64,000 nucleotides of DNA from Caldanaerobacter subterraneus (GTDB lineage: Bacteria; Bacillota; Thermoanaerobacteria; Thermoanaerobacterales; Thermoanaerobacteraceae): NCBI RefSeq assembly GCF_004345675.1, contig NZ_SLWU01000007.1, positions 1-64,000 on the forward strand, given 5' to 3'. Below the pieces are notes generated by a model. That model did no database searches. It was given only the letters and a program-made list of their open reading frames with translations, and had not been told where the DNA came from. How positions within the stretch are numbered: the first letter of the stretch is position 1; every line of letters starts with the position of its first letter. This document shows positions 17,628 through 27,700 of this stretch, piece by piece. A program made the translations under genes and the position numbers.

Positions 17628-18525
17628 TAAGTTTATCCAAATTGTTTTTTATGCTGTTTATATCCTTCAAACTTACATACTGTCCAATACTTTTTCCATC
17701 AATTAATACATACTCGTTATTTTCATCTTTTTTTGCAAAACTTATCCTCTCTACTTTATCTTTCCCATATACATCAAAGGCAAAAGGCCGATCAGCAGAA
17801 ACGACGTTTTTCCCCTCGTCCAGTCCATTGATTTGCAGTAACACTATGCTATCTAAAAGATTGTCCATTTCTTCTTGTTTAAGAGTTTTCCCATCAAGCT
17901 GCCAATTGCCCTTCTCATCTTTTTTAAATTGAAATTCCTTACCGTTTTCATAAAAAACTAATTTTTTTATTTCATTTTTAGGCACAGTTACAACAAATTT
18001 CTCCATGTACTTGTACAAATAGTTATCGGTTAGAAAGAAATTTTCTATAGAAGAAGCATTTACCCTGTATATTTCATTGCTCTTATCTGTCCTAATGTAA
18101 TACCCTTCCATATAGTTCTCTTTGACTGGGGACTTATTCCCTATCATAAGGGAATAAGTGTATCCATTCTTTAATCTTCCTTCTACAACATAGGAAGGTT
18201 TTTCAAGTCCATAGGTAAACAAATCACCTTCCAATTTTCTGTCAAAAGTGAGAGAAGTCAAATTGTCTAAAAGCTCATCTACATAAATACTGTCAGCCTT
18301 GTAACTGACAGGACTTGTTATATACCAGTCATTTCCTTCTTTTTGAAAGGAAATTAAAGCCTTACCCTGTTTTTCTATCTTCAAAGAAGCTACATCTTCT
18401 TTTTTAAAAGTAAAAATTTTATTATCTTCCTTGACAGGCTTGCTTGTTTTTAACTCGTAAAAATAGTACCCTCCAAGAAGGACTAATATGAGCAACAATA
18501 TGACAGTAGTTTTAAAAATTTTCAT
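17620..18525 (-). CDS. DUF4340 membrane-anchored protein
   Basis: A 301-residue protein with one N-terminal membrane segment (residues 5-26, TTVILLLILVLLGGYYFYEL). A long extracytoplasmic beta-rich region follows, with the repeated theme 'YGLEKPSYVVEGRLKNG' and 'IGNKSPVKENYMEGYYIRTD' typical of DUF4340. Its start overlaps the GldG-like gene by four bases. In many bacteria DUF4340 proteins sit at the end of a GldA/F/G-like ABC operon, and their exact role is unknown. Here it is probably an accessory exported subunit of the transporter or of a surface process. Confidence 0.85.
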   Translation of the reverse strand: MKIFKTTVILLLILVLLGGYYFYELKTSKPVKEDNKIFTFKKEDVASLKIEKQGKALISFQKEGNDWYITSPVSYKADSIYVDELLDNLTSLTFDRKLEGDLFTYGLEKPSYVVEGRLKNGYTYSLMIGNKSPVKENYMEGYYIRTDKSNEIYRVNASSIENFFLTDNYLYKYMEKFVVTVPKNEIKKLVFYENGKEFQFKKDEKGNWQLDGKTLKQEEMDNLLDSIVLLQINGLDEGKNVVSADRPFAFDVYGKDKVERISFAKKDENNEYVLIDGKSIGQYVSLKDINSIKNNLDKLIK

Positions 18526-19910
18526 GCTGTTTTCCTCCTATACCACATGTATCCTCCCACTATCCACACTGCCAATGGGATGATGACAACTGTAGTATAA
18601 AAGAGCATAACTGCCTGTTTTCCTGTCAAAAAAATCTGATTGAACTCCAAAGATTTAGGTCTTATGGAAATCTGAGTAGTCTTATTAGCCAGCCAGTTAG
18701 CGGTATTCATAAGAAAATCCCTGTCAGCCTCCAATGTTATTATTTTGTCCGTAAACATCATGCTGCTGCCAACAAGTACCATTTTCATACCTGTCTTTGA
18801 ATCAGATACCGCAACAGCCAAACTTAAAGGCCCTTTAATGTCTCCATTTTCAAACTTCATTGTCTTTGAACTAAAATTCGTCTTGCCCCAGGCTTTGTCA
18901 CTAGTTGACAGCAATTGTTCAATTTTAATATTCTCAGCTGGCTTTTCCGCATAAGATATACTCCTTGCCATTGGCATTACTACATATAAATTTGAAAGGT
19001 CTAGTTTGTTCGTAATTGTGTGAAATTTATACTGCGGAACTGGTGACAATGGATCCATAAAATAATTTCTAGCAGGGTCTACAACTGCGTCATTGTCAAA
19101 TTTCACACCCCAGGTAGATAAAAGTTCATTTACAGATTTTTCTGTTAAAGGACCGTATTCTGCTCCCATTGCAATGATTGCTTTGCCACCTTTTTCAAAA
19201 TAAGCTTTTAGAGCCTGCATTTCTTTATCGGAAAAATCTCTGCGCGGGTTTACAATGACAAGCAAAGCTGTATCCTCCGGTATACCTCCTGCCTGTCCTA
19301 TATTGAGGTCTTCCACATTGTATCCTTCTCCCTTTAAAGCATTTTTAAAGGTGACCAAGTAGTCAATACTATTTAATTCATCGTGCCCTTGAAGAATATA
19401 AGCTTTTAGCTTTTTTGTCTGAGTCACATCAATAATAGCCTGAGTAAACTGCTGCTCTCCATTAAATGTGGCAGTATTAGGTTCATTTCCAAATCCGAAA
19501 ATATCATAGGAATTCACTACCTGCCTTTTTTCAGAAGGTCCACTCCCAGAGATAAAAAGGACTGTATCGTAATCGGTGATGCCGTATTTTTGCGCAATTG
19601 CTGGTTCTTTGTCAGGGTCTACGAAGTGAACACTTATCTCCTTAGACACGCTTCTATACTGGTCGAGCAAATTTTTGACCATCTCCTTTGAATCGGTTCC
19701 ATCTTTGAAAAAAGCGTAAACCGTGACATCGGTTTTAAGATTTCTAAGCACTTGTTTTGTCTGATCCGAAAGGGTGTACTGCTTATTTTTGGTTAAATCC
19801 CATTTTACAGGTTTTTGTGCCACTATCACATTTGCAAGTATCAAAATAGCCAATAGAATAGCTGTCATTAAAAATGCATTTGTCCCATACTTCAGCCTAG
19901 TACTGTTCAC
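18522..19910 (-). CDS. GldG-like ABC transporter auxiliary protein
   Basis: A 462-residue protein with an N-terminal membrane segment (about 12-30), a large extracytoplasmic ABC_transp_aux domain (YTLSDQTKQVLRNLKTDVTV, then a Rossmann-like GQAGGIPEDTALLVIVNPRR) and a C-terminal membrane segment (about 435-455). It starts at a GTG preceded by AGGAGG. GldG works with GldF and GldA in Bacteroidetes gliding. In Firmicutes the same set occurs without gliding, so export or envelope function is the safe statement. It follows the permease gene by 11 bases. Confidence 0.85.
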   Translation of the reverse strand: MNSTRLKYGTNAFLMTAILLAILILANVIVAQKPVKWDLTKNKQYTLSDQTKQVLRNLKTDVTVYAFFKDGTDSKEMVKNLLDQYRSVSKEISVHFVDPDKEPAIAQKYGITDYDTVLFISGSGPSEKRQVVNSYDIFGFGNEPNTATFNGEQQFTQAIIDVTQTKKLKAYILQGHDELNSIDYLVTFKNALKGEGYNVEDLNIGQAGGIPEDTALLVIVNPRRDFSDKEMQALKAYFEKGGKAIIAMGAEYGPLTEKSVNELLSTWGVKFDNDAVVDPARNYFMDPLSPVPQYKFHTITNKLDLSNLYVVMPMARSISYAEKPAENIKIEQLLSTSDKAWGKTNFSSKTMKFENGDIKGPLSLAVAVSDSKTGMKMVLVGSSMMFTDKIITLEADRDFLMNTANWLANKTTQISIRPKSLEFNQIFLTGKQAVMLFYTTVVIIPLAVWIVGGYMWYRRKTA

Positions 19911-19921
19911 CTTAATACCTC

Positions 19922-20629
19922 CTAACTCCAGCGTTTTCTATCTATAACTCTTATTGTGGCAAAGATAAAGAAGATAACTACGCTCAAGAAAAACACAATA
20001 TCATTTAAATTAACAATTCCATTTTGAAAATTATTCAACCTATCAAAAAATGACAGACTCTTAAAAATTGCTTTTGCTTTACCAGTAAAAACATCTCCCA
20101 GCCAGCTTATTACCCAAAATACAAGTATCAAGGCAAATCCGATTACCCCTGCCACCATTTGATTCTCTGTAAGAGAAGAGGCGAAAAGCCCTATTGAAAT
20201 AAAGGCAATTCCAGACAGGAAAAGCCCTATATAACCCGATATGATGGGCCCCATATCCGGTGAAGAGTATATTTTAAGGTAGAGAGGGTAAATAAATGTT
20301 ATCACAAGCGTTATAAAGTACACAAAAACTGCAGATAAAAATTTGCCAATCACAATGTCAAAGACTGTAACAGGAGAAGTAAGCAAAAGCTGATCTGTCC
20401 CCATTTTCATATCTTCAGAAATTAGCCTCATCGTCAAAATAGGAGCAACAAACATAAAAACTGTCACCATACTTCCTAAAACAGGGCTTAGCTCAGCATA
20501 ATGAGTAGTCAGCACAAATGTTGCAAAAAAGTATCCCGAAATCAACAAATAAAAGCCCATAAGCACATACGCGGCAGGAGAAAAGAAATAGCTCTTAAGC
20601 TCCTTCTTTAATATTTCTAACATCTTCAT
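19922..20629 (-). CDS. ABC transporter permease (GldF/ABC-2 type)
   Basis: About 235 residues with six predicted membrane segments. It begins MKMLEILKKELKSYFFSPAAY, the usual start of ABC-2 permeases of the NosY/GldF kind, and has RLISEDMKMGTDQLLLTSPV after the second helix. The ATG at 20629 has AGGAGGAAA eight bases upstream. It overlaps the ATPase gene by 35 bases, so the two are translated together. It forms the channel of the transporter with the ATPase encoded upstream. Confidence 0.88.
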   Translation of the reverse strand: MKMLEILKKELKSYFFSPAAYVLMGFYLLISGYFFATFVLTTHYAELSPVLGSMVTVFMFVAPILTMRLISEDMKMGTDQLLLTSPVTVFDIVIGKFLSAVFVYFITLVITFIYPLYLKIYSSPDMGPIISGYIGLFLSGIAFISIGLFASSLTENQMVAGVIGFALILVFWVISWLGDVFTGKAKAIFKSLSFFDRLNNFQNGIVNLNDIVFFLSVVIFFIFATIRVIDRKRWS

Positions 20630-21572
20630 CGTAACTTTCCTCCTCTGTTGTAAGTTCAAGAAAGACCTCTTCCAAGCTGTATCCCAATGGTCTTAGTTCC
20701 AATATTGGGAGCCCTTCTTTGGCAAAGGCAAAAAATACATCTTTTCTTATATCTCTATCATTAGAAGACTCCACTGTAAGTTTTACCATCATATCTTCTT
20801 CAATTTCCGCTTCCACATTGATAACTCCGTCAATGTTTTCTACAGTCTTTACCACTTTATCATAGGGACCTTCTGCTTTTATGAAATATCTTCGAACATT
20901 TTGCAAAGCTATCGACAGGTTTTCTGTCTTATCCATTGCCACAATTTTCCCTTTGTTTATTATTATCACTCTGTCGCACACCATGCTAACCTCTGGCAGT
21001 ATATGGGTACTCAAAATAATAGTGTGCTTTCCCCCCAATTTTTTTATTATATCCCTTATTTCTTTAATCTGCTTGGGGTCAAGTCCAACAGTCGGTTCAT
21101 CTAAAACGAGGACTTCTGGGTCACCTATTATAGCTTGCGCAAGGCCCACTCTCTGTCTGTAACCTCTTGAGAGGTTTTTAATGAGCCTTTTCCTTACCTC
21201 CAGCAGTCCTACTTCATTCATTATTCTCTCCACATCTTCCCTTCTCCTTTTAGCGGGGACTCCTTTTATTCCCCCTACAAAGTGAAGGTACGCCTCCACC
21301 GTCATATCCAGATATAGAGGTGGTGTTTCAGGCAAATATCCTATATGCTTCTTCGCTTCAATTGGCTGTTCAACTATGTCATACCCTGCAATTTTTATGG
21401 TACCACTTGTAGGAGGCATGTAGCCCGTTATCATCTTCATAGTGGTCGTCTTGCCTGCACCGTTGGGCCCTAAAAAACCCACTATTTCACCTTTATCAAC
21501 AGAAAAACTTATATTATCCACTGCTTTTCGCGTGCCGTATATTTTTGTCACATTTTTTAGCTCTACCATCAT
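20595..21572 (-). CDS. ABC transporter ATP-binding protein (GldA-like)
   Basis: A 325-residue ATPase. It has Walker A GFLGPNGAGKTTTMKMI, the signature LSRGYRQRVGLAQAI, Walker B VLVLDEPTVGLDP and the H-loop ILSTHILPEV. A C-terminal extension of about 90 residues ends LGYSLEEVFLEL, usual in exporters of the CcmA/GldA type. It is the first gene of the four-gene leftward operon (ATPase, permease, GldG-like, DUF4340). The substrate is unknown. The start could be either of two adjacent ATG codons. Confidence 0.9.
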   Translation of the reverse strand: MMVELKNVTKIYGTRKAVDNISFSVDKGEIVGFLGPNGAGKTTTMKMITGYMPPTSGTIKIAGYDIVEQPIEAKKHIGYLPETPPLYLDMTVEAYLHFVGGIKGVPAKRRREDVERIMNEVGLLEVRKRLIKNLSRGYRQRVGLAQAIIGDPEVLVLDEPTVGLDPKQIKEIRDIIKKLGGKHTIILSTHILPEVSMVCDRVIIINKGKIVAMDKTENLSIALQNVRRYFIKAEGPYDKVVKTVENIDGVINVEAEIEEDMMVKLTVESSNDRDIRKDVFFAFAKEGLPILELRPLGYSLEEVFLELTTEEESYDEDVRNIKEGA

Positions 21573-21674
21573 CCTTGTCTCAGTCCTCCATTTTACATAG
21601 TATGGAAATTATATCATGAAATTTTTAAAAATCTGTGTACAAACTGTTAAGACTTAGTTAAGACCGAAAAGTCA

Positions 21675-21725
21675 TTAAAGAGGCATTTTGTGCTGACAAG
21701 AAGAAGACACAAAATGCCTCTTTAA
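21675..21725 (-). terminator. Long perfect hairpin after the glucan synthase gene
   Basis: TTAAAGAGGCATTTTGTG (21675-21692) pairs base for base with 21708-21725, an 18-base stem with a 15-base loop. It lies next to the glucan synthase stop codon and probably acts as a terminator, although the T-tract is interrupted. The GGCATTTTGTG core recurs at 58438-58491. Confidence 0.75.
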
Positions 21726-24700
21726 TTAACCCATCACGACAAGCACTCTAAAGACTTTATTTTCATCTTTAAGGGGTACAAATTTATCCACAGGTTCCCC
21801 ATCTAAATAAATCTCTCTTACGCCTTTGTTCACTCTATCTGGATTTATCACCTTTATTACGTATTTGCTGTGGCCATGGGCATATTCTATCACAAAACTT
21901 TCCCAGTTTCGAGGAACGCAGGGGTCTACTGTGAATTTATCTCCATATTTTTTTAACCCCAGAATATGTTTAACTGCCACCCTGTACATCCAGCCTGCTG
22001 CCCCTGTGTACCAAGTCCACCCTCCTCTTCCCGCATGAGGGTCAACTGCGTACACATCTGCAGCCATCACATATGGTTCTACTTTGTATTTCATGCATTC
22101 TATAGGGGTCCTGGTGTGGTTTATTGGGTTTATCATGTTGTAAAGCTTCCAGGCTGTATCTCCATCTCCTAGCTCTGTAAAGGCAAGTATTACCCAGGCA
22201 GCTGCATGGGTATACTGCCCGCCGTTTTCCCTCACTCCGGGCACATAACCTTTTATATACCCCGGATTTAAATCCCCAGAATCAAAAGGCGGCGTCAAAA
22301 GCTTGATTATCCCTTCTTCTTCATTCACCAGATAATTCACGACCGCTTTCATGGCTTCTTTTGCTCTTTCTATTCTTCCGCCTTTAGAAATTAAAGCCCA
22401 CGACTGTGATATAGAGTCGATCTTGCACTCCAAGTTGTTAATGGACCCGAGTGGAGTGCCGTCGTCAAAATATGCTCTTTTGTACCAACTGCCATCCCAA
22501 GCATTTTCCTCTATTGACTTTAAAAGCCTCTCTGCTTCCTTAATGTATTTTTCTTTTCTTTCAATATCTCCCATTTTTTCAGAGATAGAAGCAAACTTCT
22601 TTAGGACAGTGTATAAAAACCATCCCAGCCATACACTCTCCCCCTTCCCTCTATGCCCCACCTTGTTCATTCCATCGTTCCAGTCACCTGTTCCCATTAG
22701 AGGAAGGCCGTGTTCCCCAAATTTCAAAGCATAATCTATGGCTTTGACACAGTGCTCATACACCGTTCCTTTATGAGAAGAAATAGAGGGAACAGAATAT
22801 CTCTCCTCTTCCTCTTCCTTGAGAGGAAGGTCTTCTAAATATCCCGCTTTTTCTTCTAATATTGCCCAATCTTCTGTCTTCTCTACATAGTCAGCTACTA
22901 CATAAGGAAGCCATAGAAGGTCATCTGAAAATTTCGTCCTTATTCCCTTGTTTAAAACAGGATGCCACCAATGCTGTACATCTCCTTCTATAAATTGATG
23001 CTCACAAGCATTTATTATCTGCCTTTTTGTAAACTCTGGATTCAAAAGTACCACATTCATGGCATCCTGCAATTGGTCCCTAAATCCATATGCACCCCCT
23101 GACTGATAAAATGCTGAGCGCGCCCACAATCTACAGGCTATCGTCTGATAGGGTAACCACCCATTTACAAGCAAATCAAGAGATTTATCAGGCGTATTTA
23201 CCGTGAGTTTACCCAAAATTTCCCCCCAAAATCCTTTTACCTTTTCTAGTTCTTTTTTACAGTTTTCTACTTTTGAATATTTCAAAGCCAAATCTTTTGC
23301 CTCTTTCTTCTCTTTAGCATGTCCTAACAGGATTGATATCTCTTTCTCTTCACCAGCTCCTATTTCTACAGAAAACTCAATTGCACTGCAAGGATCAACC
23401 GCCAGTCCTTCTGAATTAGAAAGAGTTTCATAGGAAAGAGCTTGAGGGCTACTTAAGTCAAAACCTACCCCTATAAACTCCCCTCTTTCGCTCTCATAAG
23501 AGTTTATCCCCTCTGATGTGGCTAGAAATGCTATTCTATTAACAAAATCTTCATTGTACACATTTCTTATATACAAAATCCTTTCTTCCTTATCAAATTC
23601 AGAAGCAATATACTGCGACGTAGCCTCATCCGTGACCCCTAGAACTGGCCTAATGTAATAAACTATCTGGATTTTTCTGCTATTTTTAGATGTGTTTTTT
23701 AATTTAATCAAATTTATCTTTACAGAATCTTCCTTAGGAACAAACATTGTGAGCCTGCTTTTTAATTCGCAACTTGCGCTTTCAAAAGTAGAATATCCAA
23801 AACCATGTCTTATATAGTAAATACCTGAATTTCCTGCTGGATGCGGAGTAATTGTCCATTTCTCTCCTGTAATTTCGTCTATTAGATATATCACTTCTCC
23901 ATGAGGGTCTAAAACAGGGTCATTGTACCAGGGAGTAAGCTTGTATTCCCTGCTATTTTCTGCCCATGTATAACCTGCCCCCACCTCAGAAACCTGAAAA
24001 CCAAAATTGGGGTTGGAAATTATGTTTATCCATGGCGCCGGACTGCTTTTCCCTTCCCATTTTATTACATATTCTTTTCCATCAGGGGTAAAACCTCCAA
24101 ACCCATTGTAATACTGAAGTTCTATTTCTTCCAGCCCATCATCTCTACAGCTTGAAACTTTTTCTTGGAAGCTTCTAGGTTTTAATGCCTTTTTGTGAAC
24201 TTTAACCATTATTTGGTCATAAATAGATTCATTTTTGCCGTCAAATTTGAGAGCTGCTACAGCGTTTAAAAGGTAGAAATCATCTTCTTTTAAGTTATTT
24301 TCTTGAAGCAAATATACTCCTCCATATTTTCCAAATACATCGTAAGCAAAGGTGGTATTTATAACCTCTTTTATTTTGTCGTTTAAAGGTTGCAAGTATC
24401 CGCTTTTGTCCTTGTTCACTATCACAAGGTCAATGTTTATGCCCTTCATCCTCCAGTATTCATAAGCTTTCAAAAACCATTTTACCAACTCTATCTCTTC
24501 CATCTTTTCCACTTCTAAAAGCACAATTGGCAAATCTCCCGAAATTCCATGAGCCCACAATCCCGATTGCCCTTTTGTGTTTTTCAGTATCATTTCTTCT
24601 CTCATTTTTCTTTGAGGGCTTGCAAAAATGAGATAGGGGAGCATTCTCTGAAATAATCCCAATTCTCTTGGCTTTAAGTTTATATACTCCAGTTCTACTC

Positions 24701-27700
24701 TGCTTCTAGTCCATGACATCTCAAAAGCTCTTTCTATAGCATTTTCCTCTTTATACTTTGAAACGATTTTTACTGCTTCTTCTTTTGTCTCTGTGATGGC
24801 CGAAATATACGCTATTTTCGCAACGCCCCCCGGCATTATTCTTATTCTCTTTCTCAGACTTACAATTGGGTCTAAAACAGCTCCTTCTGTGTTAGAAAGA
24901 GGCTGATCTGGCTCAAGAGCCAAAGGTTTTCTCACGCTTCTCCCTCTACCTATAAACTTAAGCCTATCCGTCTCAAACTGGGTGTCTCCCATCGCCTCCC
25001 CACTTAAAACCACGACTTTATGTAAAGCCCACAATCTAGACTTTTCTGGATCTCTTGGCCTTCTGCACACTATAATCGCATCCTCATCCTTCAAAAACTC
25101 CGTCTTTACAAATAGCTTGTTAAAAGCAGGGTGTGCTACATCTGAAGGCAAATCCATCAAACTTATCTCAGAAAAACTGGTAATCTCAAGTATCTGGGGG
25201 TATTTGCTGTGGTTTTTCAAAGTAAGCCTTCTTATCTCCACATCATCTTCAGGCGACACAGTAATCTCCAAATAACTATCTATGCCGCCTACTCTCTTAA
25301 AGTACTCAGCTTTGTCGGCAGAGAAAACCACCCTGTAATGCTGCCCTTTTTGATAAAAAGGCGCAAAAGTGGCTGACCACACCTCGTTTGAATCCACGTT
25401 GCGTATAAAGATAAATGTGCCGTAATCTTGAGCAATGTCTTTTCTCCACCTGTTTAGGAAAATACCTTTAATATTCTTGCTGTATCCTGTACCTTTCTCT
25501 GTAAGCATCACAAAATATTTGCCGCTAGAAACAATGTGCACCTCTGGAATCCAGCTTCTCGATTCTCCCAGAACTCTCACAAAGTCTAAATCTTCTTTTC
25601 GTATTTTTTGAATTTTCCTTGGTTCTTCTCTTTCTTCTCTAGTCATATCCAGATAGATAGGAGCTTTTTCTTGCAACAAAATTTGTGTAGCTTTCACTCT
25701 CGGATCTCTGTGAAATCTTTTTTGCATTATATTTTCATGTATAAAATTATCTATCGCCACAAAAATCATGCCTTGATGATGGGCCATAAAACTTTTGACA
25801 ATGGCATTCTTTTTCCCAAAAGGCACCCTCTCCGGAGTGTAATCAATTGCCTCATACAATCCGTACTCTCCTTCTGCTCCTTCCTTTTTTAAAAACTCTA
25901 TATTTTTCATAACTCCTTCTGGGTCAACAGAAATTGCCAAAATAGACCCGTAAGGAGCTACTACCTTGTCATGGGAAAGTCCTCTTTTCAGTCCCAAAAT
26001 TGGAACACCAAAAGCCTTGTATTGATAGTTAAGGCTCATATCAAAGGCATAAAATCCTGACTCAGAAATACCCCATGGAATACCCAATTTAACTCCATAC
26101 TCTTTTTGCACTTTTGCCGCAAAAGAATAAGTCTCATCCAATAAAGTATTTTCATAATTTTTCATTATCAAAAGGGGCATAAAATACTCAAACATCGTCC
26201 CTGACCATGAAACCAGTCCTTTAGACCTATTCGCCCTTGTAAGCATCCTTCCTAATTTAAACCAGTGTTTCTTGTCAACTTCTCTTTTGGCAATGGCAAT
26301 AAAGCTTGCCTGTCTTGCTTCAGAAGCAAGCAAGTCATAATAGGACTTAGTAAGCTTTTCTTCCTCTACATTGTATCCAATAGAGAAAAGTTGCCTCTTT
26401 TCATCGTACAAATGCTTGAACTCTGTCTTTTCAATTATATCTTCAATTTCCTGTTTTAATTTCAATATCCTCTCTTTTAACTCCTCAATTTTTTCAACAG
26501 CTCTCTGTATCTGTTTTATCTTAAATTCAGGCAGTCCTTCCTTCTTTGCTCTAAAAGTTTCCTCCAGATATTTCTCATACACTTTTTTCAGCTCTTCAAA
26601 AGAATTGCATTCATTAAAAATTTCTCCATAACCTCCCTCAGCATCTTCAAATTCCAGCCACGGCATAAATTCTCTAATCTCATTTTTAAATTTTTTTACA
26701 ATATCTCTTAGTCTTTCCTCCTCTACCTCTTCTAAATCATCTAGAATTTTTTTCCATGCAAGAGGGTCTATATCCCCTTTTTTGAGAAACTCCTCAAAGA
26801 GACTCTTATCAATTCTTTCAATCTTCAGCATTCTGACAGTATCTTTTAAACCTCTTAAAAACTCCAAGTCAATAACAGGCTTATCTAAAAACTCTTCCAA
26901 AGCCTCTTTAACGATAATCAAATATCCAACCAAATTACCGCTGTCCACCGTAGACACATAATAAGGTCTTAAGGGTTTAAGTGTGCGCGTGTCGTACCAG
27001 TTAAAAAGGTGTCCATTCCATTTTTCCATCTTTTTTATGGTATTTATAGTGTTTTCAATACGATCTACCATTTCACTGGTGGTTATGTACCCCAAATCCC
27101 TTGCACCAACAGTTGAAACAAGGTAAAGACCAATATTGGTAGGAGACGTCCTTTCTGCTATGCCGTTTGGAGGGTCTTCCTGAAAATTATCAGGCGGCAG
27201 GTAATTTTGAGCTTCTGTAACTGTATCTTCAAAAAATTTCCATGTCTTTCGCGCAATCAATCTCACCTCTTCTATATCCTCATCCAAAATAAATTTTATT
27301 TTGAGAAGGACAGGTTGACTTATGTAAAAAGCTACATAGGGTGAAAAAGCCCAGAGGAAAAATACTCCCACTGCAAAAATCAGAGCCCCAGGTTTAAAGT
27401 AAGCTGTTAAAAGGATTAATACCACTCCTTTTAGCAATACCACCCACATTCTCTTTACAAAGCTTATAAAATCATTTTTCAGCCTCTTTTCCATATCTGC
27501 AGCTGTTACCCATTCCAAAAGATTCCTCTTAGTTATGTACATCCTGCTAATAGTTCTTATTATGGCATCTGCCATAATATAGGCATTATATGGCAAAAAG
27601 ATAAAATTAAGCAGTGCTTGGTAAAAAGCTGCCTCAACTCCCGTTATAACTGCCCTATGCCTTTTTTCTAAATACTGCCTTAACTGACCTCTAAAAATCA

